From Alphaproteobacteria bacterium (GTDB lineage: Bacteria > Pseudomonadota > Alphaproteobacteria > Micavibrionales > Micavibrionaceae), in the NCBI GenBank assembly GCA_025451095.1, contig JANWLB010000001.1, positions 1-60,017 of the forward strand: a DNA stretch of 60,017 nt, given 5' to 3'. The translations under genes and the position numbers were made by a program. Under the pieces are notes generated by a model that saw nothing but the letters and a program-made list of their open reading frames with translations, searched no databases and was not told the origin of the DNA. Positions 8,850-17,735 of the stretch are shown piece after piece (position 1 is the first letter of the stretch; every line of letters begins with the position of its first letter).

Positions 8850-9638
8850 TTATTTCATCCATGCTGCACGGCGCTTTTCCAAAAAGGCGGCAATGCCTTC
8901 GCGCGCCTCGGATCCGGCGCGCGTGGCCGCAATCAGCCGGGCGGTTTTTTCCATGATCTGCGCCGTGATCGGCTGTTCGGCGAGATCGAGACAGAGCGCC
9001 TTGGCCGCACGCATGGCCCGGGGCCCGTTCGCCGCCACCGCATCAAGAATCCCTTTCAATGTCGTTTCCATCGCTGCTTCGCCGGAAACGATCTCGTGAG
9101 CAAGGCCTATCTCATAGGCCTTTTCGGCGGAGACGCGTTCTCCGGTCTGAAAATAGCGGCGCGCCTGGCGCGCGCCGAGGGCGGCCAGAACGTAAGGCCC
9201 GATAGTGGCCGGGATCAGGCCGAGCTTCACTTCGGAAAGCGCGAAAATGGCGCTGCGGTCGGCGATAACGACATCACAGCAGCAGGCCAGCCCCATACCG
9301 CCGCCCATCGCCGCGCCACGCACGCAGGCGATCGTGACCTGCGGCAGCGTATAGAGCCGGTTGAGCATTTGCGCCAATTTGAAAGCGTCCTGCTCGTTTT
9401 CTTTTTCCGAGAAAGAGGCGGCGCGTTTCATCCAGCGCAGATCGCCGCCTGCGGAAAAGTTTTTGCCACGTCCGCGCAGCACGACCGCGACGATGTCATC
9501 GTCTTCGGCCAGCTGCCCGAAAATTTCATTCAGGCGCGCAAAAACCATCTCGTCGAAGGCGTTCTGCGCGTCGGGACGATTCAGCGTCACTTCTGCAACG
9601 CGGCCCGATATTTGAAGTAATACGATATCTTCGGCCAT
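8850..9638 (-). CDS. liuC: Enoyl-CoA hydratase/isomerase, probable methylglutaconyl-CoA hydratase
   Basis: A 262-residue crotonase-fold protein starting MAEDIVLLQ. Oxyanion-hole segments are GRGKNFSAGGDLRWMKRAA and VRGAAMGGGMGLACCCDVVIA; FALSEVKLGLIPATIGPYV carries the conserved Glu, and the length is normal. Crotonases are hard to separate by sequence, but the position between the two MCC subunits and HMG-CoA lyase indicates methylglutaconyl-CoA hydratase. I chose the ATG at 9638 because it follows the liuB stop by 10 bp with AAGG upstream. Longer frames reaching 9719 would overlap liuB and have no family similarity. Confidence 0.93.
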   Translation of the reverse strand: MAEDIVLLQISGRVAEVTLNRPDAQNAFDEMVFARLNEIFGQLAEDDDIVAVVLRGRGKNFSAGGDLRWMKRAASFSEKENEQDAFKLAQMLNRLYTLPQVTIACVRGAAMGGGMGLACCCDVVIADRSAIFALSEVKLGLIPATIGPYVLAALGARQARRYFQTGERVSAEKAYEIGLAHEIVSGEAAMETTLKGILDAVAANGPRAMRAAKALCLDLAEQPITAQIMEKTARLIAATRAGSEAREGIAAFLEKRRAAWMK

Positions 9639-9648
9639 CTGTTTCGCC

Positions 9649-11256
9649 TTACATTCTGAATACGCCGTATTTTGTTTCTTCGGCCGGGGCATTTTGCGAT
9701 GCCGCCAGGGCCAGACCAAGAACCCGCCGCGTGTCGGCCGGATCGATCACGCCGTCGTCCCACAAGCGGGCCGAAGCATAATAGGGATGGCCTTCGCGCT
9801 CATATTGCTCGCGCACAGGGGCCTTGAACGCGTCCTCTTCTTTTGCTGTCCATTTCTTGCCGTCCCGTTCCAGCGCGCCGCGCTTCACCTGCGCCAGAAC
9901 GCCGGCCGCCTGCTCGCCGCCCATAACGGAAATGCGCGCATTGGGCCACATCCACAGGAAACGCGGGCCGAAGGCGCGGCCGCACATGCCGTAATTTCCA
10001 GCGCCAAAAGAGCCGCCAATGATGACGGTGAATTTGGGGACGCGCGAACAGGAAACGGCCGTGACCATTTTTGCGCCATCCTTGGCAATGCCGCCGGATT
10101 CGTATTTACGGCCAACCATGAAGCCGGTGATATTTTGCAGGAATATGAGCGGTATATTGCGCTGGCTGCACAGCTCAACGAAATGCGCCCCTTTGAGCGC
10201 GCTTTCGGAGAACAGCACGCCGTTATTGGCGACAATGCCGACCGGCATGCCGTAAATATGGGCGAAACCGGTTACCAGGGTCGTGCCGTAACGCTTTTTA
10301 AATTCATCGAATTCACTGCCATCGACAATGCGCGCGATCACCTCGCGTACGTCGTACTGGGTCTTCGGGTCCTGCGGAATGATCCCGTAAATATCCTGCG
10401 GATTGAAGGCCGGTTCCTGCGGCTGACGAAGCAGAAGCGGGCTTTCCTTGCGGCGATTAAGATTCGCCACGGCGCGGCGCGCCAGGTCCAGCGCATGATC
10501 GTCGTTATCGGCGAGATGGTCGGACACGCCGGAAATGCGGGTATGGACGTCGCCGCCGCCCAGATCCTCGGCGCTCACCTCTTCGCCCGTCGCCGCCTTG
10601 ACCAGCGGCGGCCCGGCCAGAAAGATCGTACCCTGTTCCTTGACGATGATGCTCTCATCGCTCATGGCGGGAATATAGGCACCGCCGGCCGTGCAGGAGC
10701 CCATCACCACGGCAATCTGCGCGATGCCGCGCGCCGACATGGTCGCCTGATTGTAGAAAATGCGGCCGAAATGGTCGCGGTCAGGGAATACCTGATCCTG
10801 GCTGGGCAGATAGGCGCCCCCGGAATCAACAAGATAGACGCAAGGCAGGTTGTTTTCGGCGGCGATTTCCTGCGCGCGCAGATGTTTTTTGACCGTCAGC
10901 GGATAATAGGTGCCGCCCTTGACGGTGGCATCGTTGCAGATCACCACGCATTCCTGCCCGCTTATGCGGCCAAGGCCGGTGATAATCCCGGCGGCCGGCA
11001 CATCGTCTTCATACACGCCGTTCGCCGCCAGCTGGGAGAACTCAAGGAAGGGTGAGCCGGAATCGAGCAGGCGGCTGATCCGGTCGCGTGGCAGCAATTT
11101 GCCGCGGCTGGTGTGACGTTCGCGCGCCTTGTCGCCGCCGCCCTTTTCGATGGCAGCTACGGCTTTGCGCAGGTCAGCAACCAGCCCTTCCATATGGGCA
11201 CGGTTGCGCTGAAATTCGGGGCTGCCGGGGTCTACGGTGCTGGTAAGAACGGTCAT
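9649..11256 (-). CDS. liuB: 3-methylcrotonyl-CoA carboxylase, carboxyltransferase subunit (beta)
   Basis: A 535-residue carboxyltransferase, normal for MCC beta. It transfers CO2 from carboxybiotin to 3-methylcrotonyl-CoA. Seen motifs are [84 protein letters not shown] and [20 protein letters not shown]. The start [10 protein letters not shown] at 11256 is preferred because a strong promoter sits at 11298-11325, inside any longer frame. It is first of the liuBCDEA operon. No liuR (MerR-type) regulator is visible nearby. Confidence 0.96.
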   Translation of the reverse strand: MTVLTSTVDPGSPEFQRNRAHMEGLVADLRKAVAAIEKGGGDKARERHTSRGKLLPRDRISRLLDSGSPFLEFSQLAANGVYEDDVPAAGIITGLGRISGQECVVICNDATVKGGTYYPLTVKKHLRAQEIAAENNLPCVYLVDSGGAYLPSQDQVFPDRDHFGRIFYNQATMSARGIAQIAVVMGSCTAGGAYIPAMSDESIIVKEQGTIFLAGPPLVKAATGEEVSAEDLGGGDVHTRISGVSDHLADNDDHALDLARRAVANLNRRKESPLLLRQPQEPAFNPQDIYGIIPQDPKTQYDVREVIARIVDGSEFDEFKKRYGTTLVTGFAHIYGMPVGIVANNGVLFSESALKGAHFVELCSQRNIPLIFLQNITGFMVGRKYESGGIAKDGAKMVTAVSCSRVPKFTVIIGGSFGAGNYGMCGRAFGPRFLWMWPNARISVMGGEQAAGVLAQVKRGALERDGKKWTAKEEDAFKAPVREQYEREGHPYYASARLWDDGVIDPADTRRVLGLALAASQNAPAEETKYGVFRM

Positions 11257-11297
11257 GGGCGCGTCTTTTCCTGCGTTGAAAGCTGCAACAGGCCTGA

Positions 11298-11325
11298 ATT
11301 GTAGCGGAGTTGCCTGGTTTGACAA
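11298..11325 (-). promoter_or_regulatory. Sigma70-type promoter for the liu operon
   Basis: Read on the minus strand, TTGTCA is followed by a 16-nt spacer and TACAAT, both close to consensus. The expected transcription start lies about 35 bp upstream of the liuB ATG. This placement also argues against upstream in-frame starts for liuB. Confidence 0.6.
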
Positions 11326-11399
11326 AGGGCGCAAAGGGCCTTGCCGCCTGCTTTCCCGGACCGGCTCTTTGTTATGCAAACAAGAAGAGGTTGCAGGGA

Positions 11400-12074
11400 T
11401 TAACCGCCCGCTTTATGGCGCACGAACACGGCGCCGCCCGCGTCCTTGCCCCAGATATCCTTGAGCTTGTAATCGCGGCCGCAACCGGTCCGGTACATCT
11501 TGTAGCGGACCGGATTTTTCCGGGCGTACTCCTGATGATATTCCTCGGCCGGGAAAAAGGGCGCGGCCGGCAAAATTTGCGTGGCCACGTTTTTGCCGAA
11601 CTGCTTTTCAATTTCCTTTTTCGAGTCTTCCGCAGCCTCACGCTCCTTGTCGGAGCCAACAAAGATCGCCGTGTGATACTGGTCGCCATGATCGCAGAGC
11701 TGGCCGTTGGGATCGAAAGGATCGATGTTGCGCCAGAAAAACGCCAGCAGCGATTCAAAGCTGACCTTCGCTGGATCGTAAACCACGCGCACGCTCTCCT
11801 TGTGGCCCGTGCCGCCCGCCAAAACCTTTTCATAGGTGGGGTTCGCCACGGTACCGCCGCTGTAGCCGGCAGCCGCCGAAACAACGCCGTCAATCTCCTC
11901 GAACGCATGGGCTATCGACCAGAAACATCCGCCCGCGAACACGGCGGATTTCGTCTGTGCATCCTCGGGCTTGCTGTCCTGCGCGGATGATGAAGTCGTC
12001 AAAGCCATGATGCTCACCATAAAAACAACAACGAACAGACTTAAAAAGTAATCCGTAATTTTCTGCCTGCGCAT
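11400..12074 (-). CDS. msrA: Peptide-methionine (S)-S-oxide reductase MsrA, exported form
   Basis: A 224-residue MsrA with an N-terminal hydrophobic segment ([21 protein letters not shown]), suggesting export or anchoring on the outer face of the membrane. Catalytic motif [18 protein letters not shown] holds the active-site Cys. Further family motifs are [26 protein letters not shown] and [12 protein letters not shown]. It reduces methionine-S-sulfoxide in proteins. The ATG at 12074 has GGAGG 7 nt upstream; a GTG at 12086 is upstream but unneeded. Most MsrA proteins are cytoplasmic, so the leader is notable. The likely reductant for regeneration is not in the window. Confidence 0.95.
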   Translation of the reverse strand: MRRQKITDYFLSLFVVVFMVSIMALTTSSSAQDSKPEDAQTKSAVFAGGCFWSIAHAFEEIDGVVSAAAGYSGGTVANPTYEKVLAGGTGHKESVRVVYDPAKVSFESLLAFFWRNIDPFDPNGQLCDHGDQYHTAIFVGSDKEREAAEDSKKEIEKQFGKNVATQILPAAPFFPAEEYHQEYARKNPVRYKMYRTGCGRDYKLKDIWGKDAGGAVFVRHKAGG

Positions 12075-12184
12075 GAGGGCCTCCACAATGAAGGCTCATC
12101 CTACGGCACATCTGGCAGCGGCGCAATTTTGATTACAGGGGCTTCAGGGCCGGGGCATTGGCAGGCAGTGGCATTGCCCTGCTT

Positions 12185-14071
12185 CTACGGGGCTTTGGCG
12201 GCCTTCATCTCCTCAAGCTCAAGCCAGCGTGTTTCAGCAGATTCCAGCTCCTCTCGCACGAGGATCAGGCGCCGGGTCATGTCCTGAAAGGCGCCGGGGT
12301 CGCGGCCATAGAGGTCGGGATCGTTCAGCTGGTCTTCGATCTGTCCCGCCTCGGCTTCAAGATTGGCGATCCGCCCGGGCAGGCGGTCAAGCTCATACTG
12401 ATGCTTGTACGACAGTCGGACAGGCACGGCGGATGCCGATGCGTTTTTATCCTTTGCCGGAGCGCCTTGCTTTTTATGCGTGGCCCCTGCCGGAGGCGGG
12501 GGGGCTAATTCCGCTCTCTTCTGTTTGTTCCGCGCCTCTATATAGTCGCTATAGCCGCCAATATGCCCCTCGATTTTGCCGGCGCCTTCAAACGCCAGGA
12601 TCTTCGTGACTGTGTTGTCCAGAAATTCGCGGTCGTGCGAGACGATAAGCAGCGTGCCTTCGTATTCAGCCAGAACCTGCTCGAGCATTTCGAGTGTGTC
12701 CATGTCGAGATCATTGGTCGGCTCGTCAAGGATCAGGAGATTCTTGGGCTCGGCCAGTGCCCGCGCCAGCATCAGGCGGTTTTTCTGTCCGCCCGAGAGC
12801 ATCGCCACCTTCTGGTGCACGATCGAGGGATCGAACAGAAAATCTTTTAGATAGCCCACGACGTGGCGCTGTTTGCCGCGGACATTCACGTGGTCGCCGC
12901 CGTCGGCGCACAGGGTTTGCCACAATGTTTTTTCAGGATCAAGATCACGGCGATTCTGGTCGAAATAAGAAAACTCGATGTCTTTCTTGAGCTTGATCGT
13001 GCCCGTATCGGGCTTCATCTCGCCAATCAGAAGCCGCAGGAATGTTGTTTTGCCGGAACCGTTCCTGCCCAGAATTCCTATCCGGTCGCCGCGTAGAATA
13101 CGCAGGCTGAATTTGTCGAGCAACAGGATCTCACGCCCGCTGCCGCTGAACGTTTTGCCAACGCTCCTGAATTCCGCCATCACGCGGGACGTCGCTTCGC
13201 TTTGCTCCGCCTCCGGCATGGCAATGCGCGCCATCATGCGGTTATAGGCGCTGCGGTCGCGCTTGAGCCGTTCCCGCTCCTCCTTGACCATTTCAAGGCG
13301 CCGGACGTTGCGTTTGCGCCGCGCCTTGACGCCCCGGCGTGACCATTCCAGCTCCATCTCCAAAGCTTTTTCCCGGTTGCGCAATTCGCGGCCTTCCTGT
13401 TCCAGAAGCTGCGTCGCCCAGTCATCAAACTGGCCAAACCCATAAGGGCAGATGCGCAGCCGCCCGCGATCAAGCCAGAACACCCGGTCTGAGACATGGG
13501 AGAGAAACGCCTTGTCGTGGCTGATGCAGATCAGCGCGCCGCGCCAGGATTTCAGGAATCCTTCCAGCCATTCGATGATATCGAGATCAAGATGGTTGGT
13601 CGGCTCATCCATCAACAGAATATCCGGATCCTCTACAAGCGCGCGGGCCAGCGCCGCGCGGCGCAGCTGCCCGCCGGAAAGCCGGTCCATGCGGTCGTCG
13701 GGATTAAGGTCAAGCGGCCGGATGACCATATCGACCTTGTAGGATTTCAGGGCCTGCACTTCCTCGAAGGTCTGGCCTTCCTCGATACGTACTTCCTCGA
13801 ATACGAAATCGAAGACGTTCTGGCCTTCCTTAGGCACAATATCCTGCTTCAGATAGCCGATGACCGTGCCCTGCAGCGCCCAGCGCAGACCATCATCCAG
13901 CGCCTGCGCGCCGGTAATGATGTTCAGGAGCGTCGTCTTCCCGGCGCCGTTCTTGCCGACCAGGCATATCTTGTCGCCCTGACAGATATTAAACGACAGC
14001 CCGTCAAAGAGCTTACGTCCGCCAAAGCTCAGAACGGCGTCCTGTACGCTGAGAAGAAGTGTTCCGGTCAA
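12185..14071 (-). CDS. uup: ABC-F family ATPase, Uup-like
   Basis: A 628-residue protein with two ABC ATPase domains and no membrane segments. Domain 1: Walker A GKNGAGKTT, signature LSGGQLRRAALARAL, Walker B DILLMDEPTNHLD. Domain 2: GRNGSGKTT, LSGGQKNRLMLARAL, LLILDEPTNDLD. A charged linker lies between them, and a C-terminal coiled coil about residues 560-628 (YKHQYELDRLPGRIANLEAE) is characteristic of Uup, which acts on ribosomes or DNA structures. The frame begins with TTG at 14071, preceded by AGGGA; no better ATG lies before the first ABC motif, so a TTG start is likely. Confidence 0.94.
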   Translation of the reverse strand: MTGTLLLSVQDAVLSFGGRKLFDGLSFNICQGDKICLVGKNGAGKTTLLNIITGAQALDDGLRWALQGTVIGYLKQDIVPKEGQNVFDFVFEEVRIEEGQTFEEVQALKSYKVDMVIRPLDLNPDDRMDRLSGGQLRRAALARALVEDPDILLMDEPTNHLDLDIIEWLEGFLKSWRGALICISHDKAFLSHVSDRVFWLDRGRLRICPYGFGQFDDWATQLLEQEGRELRNREKALEMELEWSRRGVKARRKRNVRRLEMVKEERERLKRDRSAYNRMMARIAMPEAEQSEATSRVMAEFRSVGKTFSGSGREILLLDKFSLRILRGDRIGILGRNGSGKTTFLRLLIGEMKPDTGTIKLKKDIEFSYFDQNRRDLDPEKTLWQTLCADGGDHVNVRGKQRHVVGYLKDFLFDPSIVHQKVAMLSGGQKNRLMLARALAEPKNLLILDEPTNDLDMDTLEMLEQVLAEYEGTLLIVSHDREFLDNTVTKILAFEGAGKIEGHIGGYSDYIEARNKQKRAELAPPPPAGATHKKQGAPAKDKNASASAVPVRLSYKHQYELDRLPGRIANLEAEAGQIEDQLNDPDLYGRDPGAFQDMTRRLILVREELESAETRWLELEEMKAAKAP

Positions 14072-14137
14072 ATCAAGATCCCTATCCGAACTGTTAACGA
14101 AAAGCCTTATAGCGGATTACCGTGCCGGCAACAAACA

Positions 14138-14165
14138 AAACACGGCCCCGAAGGGCCGTGTTTTC
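14138..14165 (-). terminator. Rho-independent terminator with UUCG tetraloop
   Basis: On the minus strand the hairpin is CACGGCCC-TTCG-GGGCCGTG with flanking A/T pairs, followed by TTTTGTTTGTT. It lies between the DUF2892 gene and uup, and so probably ends the DUF2892 transcript. The stem is symmetric enough to work in both directions. Confidence 0.8.
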
Positions 14166-14199
14166 AGTCTTCCGGCGCAAAGTGCGCCGATGATAACGC

Positions 14200-14448
14200 C
14201 TATGAACAGCTTTCGCTTTTGCCGCAGGCCTTCTTAATCGCCATGGTCATCAGGCAGTTGCCGGTCAGGCCTTCATAAACCATCATACCCCCGACTATTA
14301 CCGGCACCCACATGAAGATCGAAGAGACGGTATGTGCCAGAAAAAAGCCCAGCAGGATCAAAGACCCCGCCACCAGCGGCACCTTTCTTTCAAAAGGCAT
14401 CCCGCATGCGCCGCCCTTGTTGCATTCGGTTTTTCCATTGTCTTGCAT
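14200..14448 (-). CDS. DUF2892 (YgaP-like) inner-membrane protein
   Basis: An 82-residue protein with two membrane helices (about 24-42 and 44-60) and the closing pattern YEGLTGNCLMTMAIKKACGK, as in the DUF2892 domain found alone or fused to rhodanese. Cysteines are concentrated in the cytoplasmic tails (TECNKGGACGMP at the start, NC, ACGKSESCS at the end), hinting at metal or sulfur handling; this is inference. The start at 14448 has AAGGAG 9 nt upstream, which is why the longer frame from 14478 is rejected. Confidence 0.85.
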   Translation of the reverse strand: MQDNGKTECNKGGACGMPFERKVPLVAGSLILLGFFLAHTVSSIFMWVPVIVGGMMVYEGLTGNCLMTMAIKKACGKSESCS

Positions 14449-14516
14449 AGTGTTGCTCCTTCCTCTATGTGGCGCCATTCTACACCAGAGGAAGCGAAAA
14501 CAAAATCAGCGGGTTT

Positions 14517-15872
14517 TCAGGACACCAGGAAAGCGGAAGCCGGGGTCGTTCTGGAAAGGTTGCTTTCAATATAAGCGCGGGCATCGGCAATGGAGAGCGG
14601 CTTGCTGAACAGATAGCCCTGTCCCATGTCACAACCCAGCTTGTTGAGGGTTATGACATCCCCCTCCTTCTCGATGCCTTCCGCGACCACCCCCAGATTG
14701 AAGTTGCGCGCCAGCGCGACAATGGCGCGCACGATGTCGATGCTGCGGTTGCCGTCGTTGATCTGCGCCACAAAAGAGCGGTCGATCTTCAGGCAGTCGA
14801 TGGTGAATTTATGCAGGTAGCCCAATGAGGAATAGCCCGTGCCGAAGTCGTCCAGCGCCACCGAAACCCCCAGCGCCTTCAGGCCTTTCAGGACTTCCTG
14901 GGCCAGAACCGGATCGCCGATCAGAGCGCTTTCCGTGATCTCCAGATGGATATTCGCAGGATTGGTCCCGCTCTCTTTCAGCGTATCGCGCACGATGGTC
15001 ACAACATCGCCAGACCCGAAATTGATTCCCGACAGGTTGACGCTTAAGAAAATATTCTTGCCGGCGCTGCCCGCGCATTCCTGAAGCGTGGGCAGAATTT
15101 CGCAGGCCTTCTCCAGCATGAGCCGGTCGAGGTGATGCACAACACCGGTACGCTCGGCCACGGGTATGAAACTGTTAGGCGCCAGCAGCCCCTTGGCCGG
15201 ATGCTGCCAGCGAATCAAGGCCTCAAAGCCTGCGATGCGCCGGGAAGGAAGGCTTAAGATCGGCTGCAGCACCGGAACGAACTGGCGTTGCTCGAGGCCG
15301 GCGCGCAACTCCTGCTCCAGCTTCATTTCCATGAGCGCGGTTTCGCGCTGCTCCTTCAGATCGCGCAGATGGCCAACGGCCGCCGTTGTCAGATCCTGAC
15401 GGCCAAGTTTGCGGGCCAGCTCGCCCTGTTTGTCCTGTTTTACTGATTCGGGGTGACTCAGGCGCGTCAGCCTGTAACGTTCGATCAGCGTGTCCATTAG
15501 CAGGGACATGATCGGGTCGAGCCCTTTCGTGCGATCATGCAGCGCATCGCGCGGGATGACGAAAGCCTCGACCTCGCCGAAAGCAACAGCCGTAGCCGAG
15601 CGCGCGCCGCCCTCGAGCAGCGCCATCTCGCCAAACAGTTCACCTTCACCGAGTGCGCACAGGGGTCTCTCCTCGCCCGCGCCATCTTTGCCAAAAATAT
15701 GAATCTCGCCCTTGCTGATCAGGAAGGCACAATGTCTTTCATCGCCCTTTTGAAACAGGAGCGTGCCGTCGGGGAAAACTCTGTGCCGGATTTTGCCCGC
15801 ACACTGCTGCGCGAGCGCCGAGTCCTGGGGCACCTGCCCCTCATGTTTCCTGCTTGCCGTCTTCGGTGTCAT
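14517..15872 (-). CDS. Cyclic-nucleotide-binding domain + EAL phosphodiesterase
   Basis: A 451-residue protein from the ATG at 15872. Residues about 25-130 form a cNMP-binding barrel with FGEMALLEGGARSATAVA (Glu81, Arg91), which keeps the phosphate-binding pattern. A coiled linker (about 140-195) leads to an EAL domain: EALIRW (217-219), NLSG (Asn279), LEITES (Glu311), DDFGTGYSSLGYL (341-), KIDRSF (Lys362), VAEGIE (Glu398) and GQGYLFSKP. All usual metal and catalytic positions are present, so c-di-GMP hydrolysis is expected, possibly controlled by cAMP or cGMP. There is no GGDEF domain and no membrane segment. A GTG at 15914 is an alternative start but lacks a good ribosome site. Confidence 0.93.
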   Translation of the reverse strand: MTPKTASRKHEGQVPQDSALAQQCAGKIRHRVFPDGTLLFQKGDERHCAFLISKGEIHIFGKDGAGEERPLCALGEGELFGEMALLEGGARSATAVAFGEVEAFVIPRDALHDRTKGLDPIMSLLMDTLIERYRLTRLSHPESVKQDKQGELARKLGRQDLTTAAVGHLRDLKEQRETALMEMKLEQELRAGLEQRQFVPVLQPILSLPSRRIAGFEALIRWQHPAKGLLAPNSFIPVAERTGVVHHLDRLMLEKACEILPTLQECAGSAGKNIFLSVNLSGINFGSGDVVTIVRDTLKESGTNPANIHLEITESALIGDPVLAQEVLKGLKALGVSVALDDFGTGYSSLGYLHKFTIDCLKIDRSFVAQINDGNRSIDIVRAIVALARNFNLGVVAEGIEKEGDVITLNKLGCDMGQGYLFSKPLSIADARAYIESNLSRTTPASAFLVS

Positions 15873-15937
15873 CAGAGCCTTGCATAGGTTTAGCCGGAAA
15901 AACGCCCCCGCCACCCATCAATCATGCCTCGAAAAGG

Positions 15938-17251
15938 TTAAAATGAGATGGATATTTTATCCTCATTTTTTCCATATATTTCAAAGATGTGACCTATGTC
16001 ACCCCGGCAAAAACCGCCCGGCCAGGAAATATGTTCGATCGCCTCATAAGCGGTTTTGCGGGCCTCTTCCGCCGACGTTCCGCGCGCCGTCACGCCCAGG
16101 GTGCGGCCACCGGTGGCCGTCAGCCGGCCCTGTTCGTCCCGCTCTGTCCCTGCATGAAACACCTTCACCCCGGGCAGGCTGTCTGCGGCGGCCAGATCGC
16201 CGATAACCGAGCCCCGGGCGTGAGGGCCGGGATAGCCCCTGGCCGCCATGACCACGCAAAGCGCCGTTTCCTGTTTCCAGTGTATGTCCTCTTTAAGGTC
16301 CCCAAGCCGGCCTTCAGCACAAGCCACCAGCACTTCGAGCAAATCGTTTTCCAGGCGCATCATCAGGGTCTGGCATTCCGGATCGCCGAAACGGACATTG
16401 AATTCGAGCAAAACCGGCCGGCCTTTGACGATCATCAGGCCTGCGAACAAAACGCCGGTGAAAGGGCAACCCTCCTTCGCCATGCCCGCGATGACAGGCT
16501 TAAGAATCTCCTCATCAACCATCCGCGCCAGCTCAGGGCTTAAAGCCGGGGCCGGCGAAATGGCGCCCATGCCGCCGGTGTTGGGGCCGGCATTGCCATC
16601 GCCCGCGCGTTTGTAATCCTGCGCCGAAGCCAGCGGCAACACCGTGCGGCCATCGGCCAGCGCGAAATAGCTGACCTCCGGTCCCTCCAGAAACTCCTCG
16701 ATCACCACGGTCCGGCCGGCGGCGCCGAAAGCGCGTCCCGAAAGCATTTCCGACGCCGCCTCCTCGGCCTCCTGCGTCGTTCCGGCGATCACGACGCCCT
16801 TGCCCGCCGCCAGCCCGTCAGCCTTGACCACCAGCGGCGCGCCGTGCTGCGCGATGAATGTCCGCGCCGCGCCGATATCCGAAAAACAGCCATAGGCCGC
16901 CGTGGGCACCTTGTAGCGGCGGCACAGATCTTTCATGAAGGCTTTCGATCCTTCGAGCCGCGCCGCCGCGGCCGTCGGACCGAACACCTTGATGCCCGCC
17001 TGCTGCAGGCGGTCCGTCAAACCTGCGACCAAAGGTCCCTCCGGGCCGATGACAACCAGATCGATGGCTTTTTCTTTTGTAAAATTCACCAGAGCCGGGA
17101 TGTCTTCGGTCGCGATCGGAACGCGTTCGGCGCATTCCTCCATGCCGGCATTGCCTGGCGCGCAATAAAGCGCCGTGCAGCGTTCCGACTGCGCCAGCCG
17201 CCAGGCCAAAGCATGCTCCCGCGCGCCGCTGCCGATCAGAAGAATTTTCAT
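15938..17251 (-). CDS. purD: Phosphoribosylamine--glycine ligase
   Basis: A 437-residue GARS enzyme of the ATP-grasp superfamily, catalysing step two of purine synthesis. It opens with MKILLIGSGAREHALAWRL and has IGPEGPLVAGLTD, the lysine-containing ATP loop PLVVKADGLAAGKGV, the RNA-free GARS motifs GPNTGGMGAISPAP and LLEFNVRFGDPECQ, and a C-terminal GARS domain ending VTARGTSAEEARKTAYEA. Length is normal. The ATG has AAGGGG upstream. It stands alone on the minus strand, 66 bp upstream of the EAL gene. Confidence 0.97.
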   Translation of the reverse strand: MKILLIGSGAREHALAWRLAQSERCTALYCAPGNAGMEECAERVPIATEDIPALVNFTKEKAIDLVVIGPEGPLVAGLTDRLQQAGIKVFGPTAAAARLEGSKAFMKDLCRRYKVPTAAYGCFSDIGAARTFIAQHGAPLVVKADGLAAGKGVVIAGTTQEAEEAASEMLSGRAFGAAGRTVVIEEFLEGPEVSYFALADGRTVLPLASAQDYKRAGDGNAGPNTGGMGAISPAPALSPELARMVDEEILKPVIAGMAKEGCPFTGVLFAGLMIVKGRPVLLEFNVRFGDPECQTLMMRLENDLLEVLVACAEGRLGDLKEDIHWKQETALCVVMAARGYPGPHARGSVIGDLAAADSLPGVKVFHAGTERDEQGRLTATGGRTLGVTARGTSAEEARKTAYEAIEHISWPGGFCRGDIGHIFEIYGKNEDKISISF

Positions 17252-17320
17252 GAAAGCCCCTTGTTATAGCCAGAAAGATTCTGGCCTTATTTTATTGTCT
17301 GCACAAGAGGTCTGGAAAAC

Positions 17321-17668
17321 TTAAATGGGGGCAGGAGGAGGCGTAAACCCCTGAAGACGTTTTTGAAAGGAAGCCCGCAGGGATTCAAGAGAATCAAAAT
17401 ATTGTTTGGCCGCGCCTTCAGGAAGATTTTCAGTCTTTATGTCGCCGCGATCATGGGCCGCGCTTACAACGGCCACAAGAGTCTCCGTGCCCAGAACCGG
17501 GTATGCATCGATGCTTGTAATGGAAGCCGTTACAGGAGTCATCGTCGGTTTCCGGGAAAAAGCGATGTCGAATATGGCAGCCGCGACCCTGTGGCGCGTA
17601 TCCGGGTCAGCCGTCCTCATGATATTTTCAACGGCAGTGAAGAACTCTCCCTGTATAGCAGTGGTCAT
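17321..17668 (-). CDS. Hypothetical protein, 115 residues
   Basis: I do not recognise this small soluble protein. It begins MTTAIQGEFFTAVENIM, is predicted mixed helix/strand, has no signal peptide, and ends with a proline-rich GFTPPPAPI. The start is well supported: AAAGGAGG lies 5-10 nt before the ATG. It sits alone between putA and purD on the same strand. Codon use looks like that of its neighbours. Confidence 0.7.
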   Translation of the reverse strand: MTTAIQGEFFTAVENIMRTADPDTRHRVAAAIFDIAFSRKPTMTPVTASITSIDAYPVLGTETLVAVVSAAHDRGDIKTENLPEGAAKQYFDSLESLRASFQKRLQGFTPPPAPI

Positions 17669-17735
17669 GACGGCCTCCTTTGTTGGAACAGGGCCACCTT
17701 AGGCAATCGCCCGGTATTCTGTCAAGAAAAGCGCT

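Noticed and set aside
9694-11055. 453-codon plus-strand frame across liuB
   Set aside because: It is the shadow of the carboxyltransferase gene; all family motifs are in the minus-strand frame.
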